Below, piece after piece: positions 36,461-49,483 of a stretch of DNA of 64,000 nucleotides. The position numbers were made by a program, and so were the translations under genes. Within the stretch, counting starts at the first letter, position 1. Each line of letters opens with the position of its first letter. The notes under the pieces are model-generated. The model did no database searches. It worked only from the letters and a program-made list of their open reading frames with translations, and was not told the origin of the DNA. This DNA is from Paraspadella gotoi (taxonomy: Eukaryota > Chaetognatha), in contig CM119266.1 in NCBI GenBank assembly GCA_051294375.1, positions 23,522,776 through 23,586,775 on the forward strand, in the 5' to 3' direction.

Positions 36461-39400
36461 TACGAAGAGAATATTTATGGGACGAAAATTTTTCGTTTCC
36501 GCCTCGCTGGTGGCGCGCTGCTCAAGTTGAAGAAGTAAAGAGGAAAGGAAAATAAGATCGGGTCAGAAGTAGAAAAGTCGGAGAAGAAAAAGGGAAAAAG
36601 AAGAAAAAAGGAAGAAAACGAGAAGAAATAGGGAAGGGTAAAATGAATTCGATAGAAGACGGTATTTTTGTAAAAGGTGGATATATCGGCCTCGAACGGC
36701 GGTGAGGGGAAAGGCGAGAAAAGCCTTGGTTTCCCTTAAACGGGTACCTGAAAATGTCGCCCTTACCCTCGGGAGGCGGAGGGGGGGTAGTTGGTCGATT
36801 CTAAAGTTCGCAGACGGTTGTCATGCCTTCGATATTTTTTGAATTGAATCTTCAATGTGTTGTTTTCCGGCCAATATAACTGTAGCAGGAGTTTTTGTTT
36901 TGTTTCTTCGAAATAATCGTGTACAGAGGGGAATGCCTGCGTTATGTTTTTCCAAGTTTAACGACGTAAAACGACATTTAAGTGCTCTCTCTCTTCCGTC
37001 TTCTCAGAGCGAAGAGCGGGAGAGGTGGATATGGCGCGGGAGTAGAGTAGGATCTGAGAAGGCGAAGATGGACCCGTTGGAAGTGCTCGGTGCATCGTCT
37101 CTCTCCTCTCTGTGTCTGCGATCTATGTCGGATACGGAGTTCAGTTTTCTCTCTCTGTTCTTTCTTCTCTCTCTCTCTCGTCGTGCGTTCAGTCTCTACT
37201 CTCGTCTCATCTCTCTTTCTCTCTCTCTCCGTCTGTCCTTGCTTCGTGCCCGGCATGGCATGTAGGCTCTTTCATAGTCGCGAGCAATGTTAGCGGAGGG
37301 TCGTGCTGATGCCATCAGGCCTCCGTGCGGGCGAAGATGATAATTGCAAAAGTGTCAAATGCGCCCCGTCTCAGGTTAGTGATGGGGGCGCCGCGCAGGG
37401 GCGGCAGTTCAAGGGGGCGGCGGCTGGGGGCGCGCGTCAGGGGCCGCGTGCAGGCCAAGTGTCAAGCTGCCGGGGGGGGAGAAGTGGGAGAATGGTGGAG
37501 GGAATCCGCGCTCGAAGAGAGTAGAACAGCAAGGTACAGAGGGACGCAGAATTTTCGAATTTTAACGATGAAAAATGTTTTTTTTGACATGACGTGTATA
37601 CATAAAAGCGTAAGTGGTATTTGATCACGATTGCTTATTTCTTGGCTTACATTAAACGCTGTTGTGTCCGATGCTAAGAACATTATGATGTTTGTAATTA
37701 TCAATGTGGACCGAAAATATTGCATGCGAGTGCTCAGCGATTACTGTATTGTCGCAGAAGATCTGATTCATTGCATGTGTTATTATGCACGATCGCTTTT
37801 AGGGAATTGTCGTTTAAGGGTTGCCTGGCGGCAGGAAGTAGAGGATTTATCTGAGATCAGAACACTTGAAATGAATTGAATCGATCTGATAAGAGTTGGC
37901 AAAAACAATCTTAGAAAGTACTGAAAGAAAGATGTGGTTTTGTTTGGATCACTGTAAGGGCATTTTTTTTTGTTCGAGGTCGCACACCGAAGTCAGTTAA
38001 AAAGGCTATCACTCAAGCGAGCTCCGGCACTCCAATGGGGTAGTGCGTATCATTTTCAGCACCCTTTTCTGTTCTTCGAAGACAACCTCTAAGAGAGGAA
38101 GTTCCCAAGGCCCGGCACGACAGAACAGCCGGCTTGTGCGCAGAGAGCGTAAGCAGGCAGTCAGAGCTGCAAACAGATACTGCAGCGCAGCACAGCGGCG
38201 CGCGGCCGTAAAAAAAAAATATTGAAGAACAAGAAAAAGAATTGCTCGGATATGAGATTCTGAGACGAATGAGAGAGGAGTAGAAGACGGAAGAGGATGA
38301 GGAGAAAAAAAGTAATAAAGTGAGAAGAGAAAGAGGAAGAAGAGGCGAGAAGGAAAAGAGGAAAACTAGTGGAAAGCGTCGAAGACGGTTTCTTGTATAA
38401 CCAAGTAGGAATTGTTTGGAGCGAAACCAGCTTCCGTGAGCGTTTGAAGAGATGGGAGTTTGATTGGACCGAATGCGGTAAACGGGAGTTGGTTGTTTGA
38501 CGTCGACGTGAAAGAGGATGATGTATGAGAGTAGGGGTAGCGGCGGTAAGAGAGAGAGAAGAAAAGAAGAGAGAGCGAGAGACGAGTTGAGAGAGAGAGG
38601 TTGATATTGTCAACTCGATACACGTGAAATCAGACAGATGGCAGTAGAAGAGAAAGATGGGGAGAGAGAAAAGAAAGAAAGAAAAGAAAAAAAGAAAAAA
38701 GAAAGGAGAAGAAATGCAAATAAGAAGAAAGAAAGAAAGGAAAGAAAGAAAGAAAGAAAGAAAGAAGTGAAGATTAAGAGAGAGAGTAGAAGAGAGAGAG
38801 AGAGGAGAGAGAGAGAGGAGAGGAGAGAGAGAGAGAGGTAAAGGTTGAGAGAGAGAGAGGAGCAGAGCGAGAGAGAGAGAGAGAGAGAGAGGAAGAGAGG
38901 GGAGTAGGAAGCGGAGAGGAGAGAGAGGAAAAGAGAGATAGAGAGAGAGAGAGTTCATGCAAAGATGTATGAGGTCATATGGAGGTGGGGCAGATCACGG
39001 TGACAGTGAGGACGAAAACTAGATGTGAGATTTGGTTCGTCTAAATCGTCGTGCGTCGTCGTCGTCGCCTCGGTCGTCGTCGTCGTCGCCTTGGCCTCAA
39101 TCTCATTCCCGGGTCCTTTCAAGGGTTTTTAAATCGGAACATTACCGCGGTCCCTGCGATCGAGGCAGAAAGGAATGAGAAATATAAAGAAGGAAAAAAA
39201 AAGAGGGGGGGGGAAAAACTCACTAAAGATATCGTCATAAAACCTTTCGTAACTAATTTTGGAGGAAATTGGAGCGTGCCAAGATACGTACGGGCTGCAA
39301 CTATATGATAAAAATTTTAGGTACATTTCTGGGTCAAATAAGAACATAGATGATTGAAAAGGCAGAAATCCTGAAAGAACTTGTGCCCAGAAGGTTAATA

Positions 39401-41215
39401 CCCCTGCTAGAGTTTAGATCCAAACTATTAATGAAGAGATATATCCTTCCTATTTTGTGGAGTGAAAGTATAATGGTGAAGTAGATAATGCAAGTGCGGT
39501 AAGTATGTTAAAGACTGTAATGTTCACTAAGCAGTGTCCACAGCCCAAACCCGCAAGAACCTCACCAAAACGCCCTGCGTATCTGCGATCATTTTGTTTT
39601 TTGGCCGTGGTCGAAACGCACAAAGAATAATTGAAAGTGGCCTGCTTTGGTCGTTTCGTTTTTTAGTCCAAAGCTTCATCGTCTGGCTTTCGCTGTAGGT
39701 CTCTGCGCCCGGCCGACTCCATAATCTCAGGGTGGATGAAAATTGAACTCGCCCGAATCATAAAGTCACAATCAATGTCACACCGGGCCTCCGATCGACG
39801 GAAGGGCTGAAGGATGAGGCAACGGGTTTGTCGCTCTCGTCGTCTGCTGCCTCGTGCGTCGTCGATTCACTCTCTCGGGGTCGTCTCTTCTGCGGTCTCT
39901 CTCCTCTCGTCGTCTCTTTGAACGTTGTTTTTAGTGGCGTCTTGTGAGTACCGGCGCCGTGTGCGCCGAAAAGAAAGAAATAATAAGAATAAAGAAAAAA
40001 AAAGATCAACGAACAAGGACGAGGGCGGGACTGCAGGCGGGAGGGGGAAGAAGATATCGCGGGATCAGAGGCATTGGTGAGGAAATAGATCTGCGTGGAA
40101 GAGAGTGGGTTCAGTGACCAAGGAAGAGGGGAAAATCTGCGCGGAGAAAACAATGAAGGAAAAGAAGGGAAGCGGCTGACAACGATTTCACGATATGAGG
40201 AGTAAGAAGAAGAGAGAAGGGACTGAAAAAAGGGGTATAGAAGATAGAAAGAAAAAAGAGAAAAAAATGAATAAATAGAATATAAATAAATAGTGAAATA
40301 AATGTAGAATAAATTAAATTAGATAAATAAGATAATAAATCGTATAATAAATGAATAAGGATAATAAGAATAAGATAAATAAATAAATAGAGATAATAAA
40401 TAAGATGAATAAAATAAAGATAAATAAAGTGAGAAGTAGAATAAATAGAAGTAAGAATTAGAGAGGTAAGATTGAAGTGGAGAGTAATAGAATTCGAATA
40501 AACTAAATAATAAAATTAAATAGAATAATAAATAAATAAATAAATGAATAAATAGAATAGAAGAAAGAGAAGATATGGAAATAATGAAAGGAGAAAAATT
40601 AAAGAAGAATGAGAAGAAAGTAAGAAAAGAGGAATTATGAAAGAAGAAAGAAAGAAGTGACGCGAAAGTGCAAGTCAGCGGCCGAACATAGCAATCAAGG
40701 CACGGCAAGGCAGAACAGCGAAATTAGGGAGTTAACCCAAAAAAAAAAAGAAAGAACGAAAAAAAGAAGTGAAGCGAAGAAAAGGTATACTTTCTTCTTT
40801 TTTCAAGTCGTCCGCACCTCTGGAGAAAATTGGTTATTTCTTGCCTGTTGGTGGAAAAGAAAAAGGTAAGCTGAAGAAGGGGAGACGAGAAGAATTTCTC
40901 GTTCAAAGCAAAGGAAATGACATATTTTGTAAAGTGTGTGGGTTGCTACCATTTCGGTCGGCTGAAAAGTCGGTTGAAAGAAGCCATGTGATATTTTTTT
41001 TTTTTGTCGGCATTGTCTGCGAGGTATGCTTTTTGTTTTGTTTTGTGTGTCTTTTTTCTTTGCCGAATAGTCTAATGAGAATAACGTGTTGGCTTGTATT
41101 TCTTTAAAAATGATCAAAATTCGGAACTAAATGGGTTATGTAGTTAAAATCGGAAGAAGTGTCGGAGATGTGATTTCACCTGTCGAACGTAATCGAAACT
41201 CGGGGTCCTCTCTCT
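36461..41215. repeat. Large duplication, copy B, part 2
   Basis: The noisy counterpart of 25535-29310. Contains extra complex DNA at 36985-37300 and 40005-40190 relative to copy A, GA-rich DNA at 38780-38953 and a (TCG)n array at 39046-39090. Confidence 0.9.
36985..37300. other. Extra complex segment within a CT array
   Basis: Copy A has only a (CT)n run (26026-26070) here; this copy has CT blocks separated by non-repetitive DNA. Not recognised. Confidence 0.5.
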
Positions 41216-41544
41216 CTCTCCTCTGCGTCTCCCTTCCGTCGTCTGCTCCTCGTCTCTCCTCGTTCTCTGTCGTCTTTCTCTCCTCTCTGACTCGCCGACT
41301 CGGCTCGTCGGCACTGCTGCGGACCTCTGCTAGTCCCTGAGCGTGGGCCTCGTGCTCCCCCCGCGTGGCCGTCCCCTCTCTCCGCTGCGCGTCGCGATCC
41401 CTCTCCTTCGGCTTCTATCTCGTGTGTCTCTCCTCTCTCTCTCTCCGTTCTCTTCGCAGGTGGTCCGTCATGCTCCTCTTCCTCTCTCAGTCTTCCCTCT
41501 TCTCTCCTCGTCCTGCTCCTCTCGTCTCTCTAATAAAACGCAGT
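41216..41544. other. CT-rich junction in the duplicated copy
   Basis: Copy B passes here from sequence matching about 29310 to sequence matching about 32263, omitting roughly 2.9 kb. The junction is pyrimidine-rich with short GC-rich interruptions. Confidence 0.7.
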
Positions 41545-43385
41545 TTTTTTTTTTTTTAACATTGTTGAACTTATTCTTTCATAATAAATTTTAACGTCGT
41601 TAGTCAGGAGCGATAGAATCTCCATTTGCTCTGGGATTCGAAGGCAAAGTGGAGAAGGCGCGGCGCCGGCCCGTTTTGAGGTTCCGGAAAAGCCTGAAGC
41701 AGTGTTTAGATTTTTTTTCTCTGCTGGCGAGCGGCCGCATGTATTTCTGGGATATAATTAATGAGACCAAGCAGTGAGTAGTTGATTCGAAGGGGATTGC
41801 GAGGGGAATTATTTATCGTGTCTTTTTCAAAGCGCTACGTGCCTATGAAAAGGATTACGCAGTCTTCACATTTGACAATTGCTTAAAATAACAATTATTG
41901 TAGCCTCAAAAAAAGAACCGTTTTATTTATCAATAAAGCATGTTTTAAAAAATGTATGCAGAACACAAACGATGAAAAGTCGCGGATGAAATCGGTGGAC
42001 CGTTACTGGTTTTCCATTGCGGCTATAATAATCAATTTAAAAAACCATCTATTTACCTACGAATCTCCTTGAGCGTCTATCGTGTCCATGCAATGCATCG
42101 CCGTCCATGCGAAAAAGTCCAGATGTTTTAGAATTGGCAGGAAAACAATTTTTCTCCTCCTTTGAACATATTGTAATGCAAAAAAACGAACACCCCGAGC
42201 GAATTTCATGGAGGCGTAACAAATTTTCCTCTCTCTCTCCTCCCCTCTCCTCTCTCATCTCGGAATCTCTCTCTCGACTCGGCTGCGCCGGATGTATTCT
42301 CGCGCATTATTTATGGCGCGTGCGTCGTCCCTTTCGTCGGCCGATGCTGTGCTGGCGCCAGCAATCTATCGGACGGTTACGCGATGCTCTGTCTGGGGTC
42401 ACCAGTGACTGGCAGGGAATCCCGATTTGTGACTGTTCACGTTGTGTTCGCGTCCGGGCGTTTCCTCTCTCCATTCTCCCCGTAGCCGAATGTTCTGTCG
42501 TCCATCGGCGTGTCTGGCGGTTTCTTGTACCGTGTCTGTGCGGCACAATGGGAGCCGAAGGGTACGTGTCTTGTCGTTCGACTCCGTGTCCCCCACTCGT
42601 CCTGCTTATGTCTATTGTGGTCGAATGCTCGCCGTCCGGCCCCTCGCGCTCCGTCCCCGTCTTCCTGGGTTTGACGTTCAGGCTCCTTGTGTCACAGTAG
42701 CGTCGTGGGGACTCTCCCGTCGTGCGTTGCGTATGCTGGTGTGCGTCACGACAGTCGAGTGTCGTTGGCACTTCTTCGTCTCCCGCTCGATCTCTCTCAT
42801 TCTCCCCCTCCTCTCTCTCATCCTCGGGTCTCTATCTCTCATCTCTCTTCGGGTGTCGAGCTCTCTCTGTCTGCATGTTTAAGCTTATCGATATCCGGAA
42901 ATCGGCGCCTCCCAGATGGAAATCTAATTCAAGTTCTCTTTTTAATTTGGTTTCTTCTTTTGGTTTTGTTCCGGCGAGGTTTGGTCGCGCCCCTCGGGCG
43001 TGAAACGACAAGGACGTACGACCAACAAGAACGTCAGACAAACAAACAATACGAAGTCACAGCGTCGACGCCGAAGTCAGAGTTTAATTTAAGAATATTG
43101 CTCTTAGAATTTTAACCACTAAGTAAAAAAATATATTACAGCTGAAAAGAAGAGTAAGCTCGGACAAAATCGTCGCGCAAGAAATCTCACGCAGAAAAAA
43201 AATTCGGAACCATATGAGCGCTTGCAGCCGCCTCCTAAGCTCACGTATAGCATCAAGGACGAAATGCTGAAAGCTTTTTTGATACAAAAGAGAGAAAAAC
43301 ATATTTTGTGGCGATTTTGATGGAACGAATGTTGGGAGCAGCGCGAGAAATAACCAATAACGGAAGGAAGGGGAAGGAAACGCGA
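41545..43385. repeat. Large duplication, copy B, part 3
   Basis: The noisy counterpart of 32263-33470, enlarged by the complex insertion at 42285-42790. Confidence 0.88.
42285..42790. other. 0.5 kb complex GC-rich segment within a CT array
   Basis: Non-repetitive, GC-rich DNA between CT tracts, absent from copy A, which has a pure (CT)n run at this position. Frames are open on both strands (42107-42700 plus, 42307-42771 minus, 42442-42882 plus). Simultaneous openness in overlapping frames argues against coding. Not recognised. Confidence 0.5.
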
Positions 43386-44022
43386 ACTGAGAATAGTGTA
43401 TCAAGATGGATTGCAGAGATTTTCAAAACGTTGCACAAAAGTGAATCACACATATATACTACTTTAATATTAAAACTACCTTTTGGAATTCGATTTGAAA
43501 TTCTCAACATGAGAGATGGCCGATCGATTTTTATTCCTGGCTTGCCTAAATTATCGCCATAATTAGCTGTACGATGCGAATTTGTCAGATAACGATGACG
43601 CTCTTTTATTCGCGTAATTTTAAAACGTTTTATTATTGTAGATATAATAAGTAATTTGAATATTATATGTTTTTAAGAAAATATAATTTTTATAAAATAT
43701 AAATAATTGTGATAGTATTTATAGCTAATATAATAAGACCCAAAATAGCGTAATTAAATGAGATCTTGAATGCTTGCTTTTTCTTACCAAAGATGAGGGA
43801 ATTCAAAAGAGATTTTTTGCATTTTAAAATAAATATTACTATTTTGCTTGTTGTAAGTTGCCTTATTAACAATAATATAATAGAAATTGTATAAAATTGG
43901 TATTAATTCATTTCGTTTAAGTTACTATTGATCGTGCTTTTAATAAAATAGGTAAATTTGGTAAAACACTTGATAACAAAGATTTAAAATATAACCAAAA
44001 AAGTAAAATTTTTAAAAAAAAT

Positions 44023-44047
44023 AATACTAATATTAAATATTAGTATT
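44023..44047. repeat. AT-rich palindrome
   Basis: Twelve-base arms AATACTAATATT / AATATTAGTATT around one A. Imperfect in the second copy. Confidence 0.8.
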
Positions 44048-44171
44048 TAATAATTTAATAATAATAATTAATAAAAAAAATATTTTTAAGAAATTACTGC
44101 GAGAAGAAACGAATTTAAATTAATTTAAAATTATTAAATGAAATTTTTTTCTATATTTTTAAAGTAATTTT

Positions 44172-44352
44172 TTAGTCACTAGGTCCATTAGGATTGTACC
44201 CACCGTAGGAATAGCGTGGGCGGAATACTATGGGGGTTGCAAGATTTTTTATTGTATGTGGGCCCAAGTGCTACATGGTGGCAATCCTAGGGCGGCGCAA
44301 TTTTATGGGCCCAATAATACGGTGGCCAACAATCCTGCTAACCGCACGTAAT
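44172..44352. other. GC-rich island inside the AT-rich block
   Basis: About 180 bp with repeated GGGCCCAA and CAATCCT-type phrases, flanked by strongly AT-rich DNA. Second copy at 46885-47062. Could be a conserved element, a decayed exon or a transposon relic; no frame is open in both copies. Confidence 0.45.
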
Positions 44353-45644
44353 AGTACATATAGATAAGATGAAAAAGGATATCCATTCAATTAGTCCAAT
44401 AATCAATGATTTGAAGTATAATTATGTTTGAATGATCAGGACAGAAAATTAAAATACGAATCTAATAAATATTACTAAATTTTGAATAGCAAATTACATA
44501 GATTGACGATTGGATCATTTTGTGCTTTGAGGCAACATGAACCGGGACTACATATTTTTGATATGGATATAACAATAACTGTCTCTATTAATTTTGTTTT
44601 AATTTTTCTGATCATAAACAAAAATACTACTTCATTTATAAAAAGAAAACAGAGAACTTTTGAGAGGGAAACTTAACTTGCCAAGCACTTTTAAAAGAAA
44701 TTGTCTTTTGTTTTATAAGTTTTTTAAATCAAAACATGTCAATTAATTAATAAAATTACAATCGAAAACCTATTGTTCCTGTTAAATAATGATAGATTGC
44801 TTTGTGTAATTTTTCAATCAACCAAATTGAAAAAGTGAGTAAACAAATTATGGATTAAAACAATACTGAATAATATGTAACATTTTCATTGTTAGCAACA
44901 AGCGATGAAGGCTAACAATTTTTTAAGAAATTTTTCGAAAATGTTCCATTTTTTAATGTAAAAACATTTATGTCGTTTATTATTAACCATTAGAAAAGTT
45001 TATTATTTCGCTCTCTAAATCCAAACACAAATGAAAATAAATAAATACAATGACTAAAACTAAAAAAATCCCGAGATATTTTTTTTATAATTGAAAAAAA
45101 GTTTGACATATGATGCTCAACCGCTCATTCATCCTTAATTATTGGCTATTAATAGTTATAAAAAATAAAACTAATAGTACATAGGAAAAATGACTTCTAA
45201 TATAAATAAAGATTAGTTTAAAGAGAAGGGGATAAAATTGTAATCAAAATCATATCCGTTTAAAGCATTTGTGTTTTTGTAATAAATATTGTCATTGGTT
45301 AAAAAAATTTTATCTTTTATTAATATTAATTATATTTATTGTTATTTATCATTTGACTATAGTTAAGATCATATTTTATATTATTTCTCTTTAAATATGT
45401 GTTTCAGAACGAATTTCGTACAGGCAAACAAAAAATCAGCGATTAAGTTTCTAAAATTTTTGCTATAGAAAAACAGAAAAAAACGTATTAGAAAATCAAC
45501 AACCATGCAGTACTAAAACTTATTAAAAGTTATTAAGGCATTTCTGAAATTATTAATAAAACATAGAAATATTATTAATGAAATCATATGTTTATTAAAA
45601 AAACTAAACTCATCGTCCAGATTTACCAGGGAAAGAGATGCTGC

Positions 45645-45770
45645 TTTTTATGAAAAATCGCGAATATCGCGCCAGGTTCGCTAGTACATCTTTTGTTCTT
45701 TTTGACCGGCTTTGACCGGTCTTTAACATTAAAAAGATCCGAAATCACGTATTCGAGTCTCGGGATCTTC
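45645..45770. promoter_or_regulatory. Possible regulatory element with TTTGACCGG repeats
   Basis: CGCGAATATCGCG (45659-45671) has 5-bp inverted arms. TTTGACCGG occurs at 45701 and 45711, the second ending in ACCGGT. It is recognisable in the second copy (48368-48435). Function is unknown. Confidence 0.3.
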
Positions 45771-45904
45771 CTTATGTTCGAATGTCATTAAACTTAAATA
45801 TTTTTATTACGAAAATTATTTAATATAATATCGTCTGATTAAGTGTGCAAACGTTTTTTATGAACTCGTATGTCTGTAAATATTACTACATTTTGGTTAA
45901 CTGA

Positions 45905-46062
45905 GAAGGAGAGAGAGAGGAAAGAGTGAGAGAGAGTTAGAGAGAGAGAGAGGAGGAGAGAGAGAGCGGAGAGAGAAGAGGAGAGAGAGAGAGATGAGAG
46001 GAGGAAGATGAAACGAGGAGAGAGAGAGATATGGGGAGGAGAAGGACAATGACAGACAGAAC
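45905..46062. repeat. GA-rich tract
   Basis: Interrupted GA repeats up to a 25-N gap; matches 48615-48775. Confidence 0.9.
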
Positions 46063-46087
46063 NNNNNNNNNNNNNNNNNNNNNNNNN
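46063..46087. other. Assembly gap, 25 N
   Basis: Separates the two copies of the AT-rich block. Confidence 0.98.
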
Positions 46088-48630
46088 ACAACCGAACTGA
46101 GACATAGTGTATCAAAGATGGATTCAGATTTTCAAAACGTTCACAACAAGTGAATGCACACATATATACTACTTTAATATTAAAACTACCTTTTAATTCG
46201 AATTTGAAATTCTCAACATGAGAGATCCGATCGAATTTTTATCCTGGCTCCTAAATTATCGCCAAATTAGCTGTAACGATGCGAGATTTGTCAGATAACG
46301 ATGACTGGGGCTCTTGTTATTCTGCGTAATTTTAAAACGTTTTATTATTGTAGAGTATAATAATGATAATGAATATTATATTGTTTTTAGAAATATAATT
46401 TTTATAAATATAAATAATTTTAAGTATTTATACTAATATATAAGACAAAATAGCGTAATTAGAATGAGATCTTTGAATGCTTCTTTTTCTTACCAAAATG
46501 AGGAATTCAAAAGAGATTTTTGCATTAAAATAAAATATTACTATTCTTGCTTGTTGTAAGTGTGCCTTATTAACATATAATATAATAATTAATTGTATAT
46601 AAATTGTATTAATTCATTTCGTTTAAGTTAGCTATTGATGCGGTGCTTAAGTAAAATAGGTAAATTTGGAAAAGCATTGATAACAAAAGATTTAAAAGTA
46701 GACCAAAAAAGTAAATTTTTAAAAAAAAATAATACTGAATATTCATATTAGTATTTAATAATTTAATAATAATAATTAATAAAAAAAAATATTTTAAGAA
46801 ATTACTGGCGAGAAGAAAGAATTTAAATTATTTAAAAATTATTAAATGAAATTTTTTTCTATATTGTTTAAAGTAAATTTTTTAGTCACTAGGTTCCATT
46901 AGGACTTGTACCCACACGTAGGAATAGCGTGGGCGGAATATATGGGGTGCAAATTTTTTTGTAATGTGGGCCAAGTGCTACATGGGTGCAATCCTAGGGG
47001 GCGCAATTTTATGGGCCCAAATAATACGGTGGCAACAATCCGTGCTACCACCGATAATAGTACATATAGATAAGATGAAAAGGATTCCATTCAATTATCC
47101 AATACATCAATGATTTGAAGTATATATTATGTTTGAATGAATCAGGACAGAAAATTAAATACTGATCTAATAAATATTACTAAATTTTGAATAGCAAATT
47201 ACATAGATTGACGGATTGGATCCATTTTTGTGTTTGAGGCAACATGAACCGGGACTCATATTTTTGATATGGATATAACATAACTGTCTCTATTAATCTT
47301 TGTTTAATTTTTCTGATCATCAATCAAAAACTACTTCATTTATAAAAAGAAAACAGAGAACTTATTGAGAGGGAAACTTACTTGCCAAGACTTTTAAAAG
47401 AGAATTGGCTTTTGTTTTATAAGTTTTTTTAAATCAAAACATGTCAATTAATTATAAAATTACATCGAAAACCTAAGCTTAGTCTGTATAATAATGATAG
47501 ATTGCTTTGTGTAATTTTCAATCAAGCCAAATTGAAAAGTGAGTTAAACAAATTATGATTAAAAACAATACTGAATAATATGATAACATTTTTCATTGTT
47601 AACAACAACGATGGAAGGCTAACAATTTTTTAGAGTTTCGAAAATGTCCTTTTTTATGTAAAAACATTTATGATCGTTATTATTAACCATTAGAAAAGTT
47701 TATTATTTCGTCTCTCAATCACAACACAAATGAAAATAAATAATACAATGACTAAATAAACTAAAAAATCCGAGATATTTTTTTATAATTGAAAAAAAGT
47801 TTGACATAGTGGATGCTCAACCGCTCATTCATCCTTAATTATTGGCCTATTAAATAGTTTATAAAAAGAAAACTAATAGTAGCATAGGAAAATGACTTCT
47901 AATATAATAAATTAGTTTAAAGAAGAAGGGGATAAAAAATTGTAATCAAATCATATCCGTTTAAAGCATTTGTGTTTTTGTATAAATATTGTCCATTGGG
48001 TTAAAAAAATTTTATGCTTTTATTAAATATTAATTTATTTATTGTTATTTATATTTGACTATATAAGATCATATTTTATATTATTTCTCTTAAATATGTG
48101 TTCAGAACGAATTTTCAGTACCAGGCAAACAAAAAAGATAGGCGATTAAGTTCTAAAATGTTTTCGCTATAGAAAAACAGAAAAACAACTATTGAAAATC
48201 AACAAACCATGCAGTACTAAAACTTATTAAAATTATTAAGGCAATTCTGAATTATTAATAAAACATAGAAAATATTATTTAATGAAATACATATGTTTAT
48301 TAAAAAAACTAAAACTCATCGTCCAGATTTCACCAGGGAAAGAAGATGCTGCTTTTTATGAAAAATTCGCGAATATCGCGCCAGGTTCGCTAGTAATCTT
48401 TTGTTCTTTTTGACGGCTTGGACCGGTCTTTTAACATTAAAAAGATACGAAATCACGTATTCGAGTCTCAGGGATTCTCTCTATGTTCGATGCATTAAAC
48501 CTGTAAATATTTTTATTATCGAAAATTATTTAATATATTACGTCTGATTAACGTGTGCAAAGCGTTTTTTATGAAACTCGTATGTCTGTAATATTAACTA
48601 CATTTTGGTTAACATGAGAAAGGAGAGAGA
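46088..48630. repeat. AT-rich duplicated block, second copy
   Basis: Collinear with 43386-45920 throughout, including the GC island at 46885-47062. No gene recognised. Confidence 0.88.
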
Positions 48631-48774
48631 GAGGAAAGAGTGAGAGAGAGAGCAGGAGAGAGAGGAGAGAGGAGAGAGAGAGCGAGAGAGAGAGAGGAGA
48701 GAGAGAGAGATGAGACGAGAGCGGATACGTGAGAACAGAGGAGGAAGAGGAGAGATATGAGGGAGAGAAGGAAT

Positions 48775-49483
48775 GGACAGACAGGACCAGGACAGACAGG
48801 AACAGCGAGAGGAGTCTGCGACAGTATCTAAGGGATCTAGCAAACAAACAAGACGCACGAGTTCTTTACAAGACAGACCACAAATAGAAAACAGGACGAA
48901 GTCGAAAGAAACAGCAGACAGACAATGTACACAGAGTTATACCAATTGTTGTTTTTCAATGTCCTTATCGCGATCGCGACACGCGTGTGTCCCCTAAATA
49001 CCAACGTATTGACGCGTCAGGGCGGGCGGGTAATCGGTGATTCCAAGAGCGCCTTCGATCGAGCGGCATCGGCGATCAAGGGTGACAGCCCTGAGAGGGG
49101 GGCGCTCGCTCCACAGGGGGTTGAGCCAGAGAAGGGGCAGATGTCGCCATGGAGTTTCAATGGGTCCCTTTCTCTCTGAGCTCCTCGACGACGACAACGC
49201 CCTTCCTCTTTATTCAAGATGGAAAATCCCTTCGCATTCCCAGGCCCCATCGCGCACCCTGTAGACAACCAGGCAACGACAATAAGACGATCCCTCGACT
49301 TCCGCCAGCGCCGCGCGCACGGCATAGAACCGCCTCGTCCTCTCCTCAGACCCCTTCCTCAGAGGATTCTCCCGTGAGCTCTCGACCTGCCCTTTTTTTT
49401 TCTTTTTCTGACGCATCTGCAGCCGTCAAGCGGTTATCATAGAAAGTACGGGACAAGCAATTGAGAGAAAAGCGAAAGAACAA
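48775..49483. repeat. GC-richer tandem copy, first
   Basis: Begins with GACAGACAG-type repeats, then complex DNA with GGGGGGCGCTCGCTCCACAG, a GACGACGACAACG tract and CCGTCAAGCGGT near 49424. Collinear with 49484-49988 but longer. Frames do not agree between copies. Confidence 0.8.

Larger units (their letters stand above)
43386..45920. repeat. AT-rich duplicated block, first copy
   Basis: Very AT-rich DNA, collinear with 46088-48630. Embeds a GC-rich island (44172-44352), a 25-bp palindrome (44023-44047) and a small element with CGCGAATATCGCG and two TTTGACCGG (45659-45720). Frames are broken between copies, so no gene is called. The second copy differs by indels in both directions. Confidence 0.88.

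Noticed and set aside
38161-38958. 265-codon minus-strand frame
   Set aside because: A Ser/Leu translation of GA-rich DNA; the collinear copy does not preserve the frame.
42107-42882. Several overlapping frames of 146-197 codons
   Set aside because: Open on both strands at once, not recognised, and inside a noisy copy; probably just stop-poor GC/CT-rich DNA.
45745-45770. Possible tRNA T-arm (TATTCGAGTCTCGGGA)
   Set aside because: No matching acceptor stem, D-arm or anticodon arm could be found around it.
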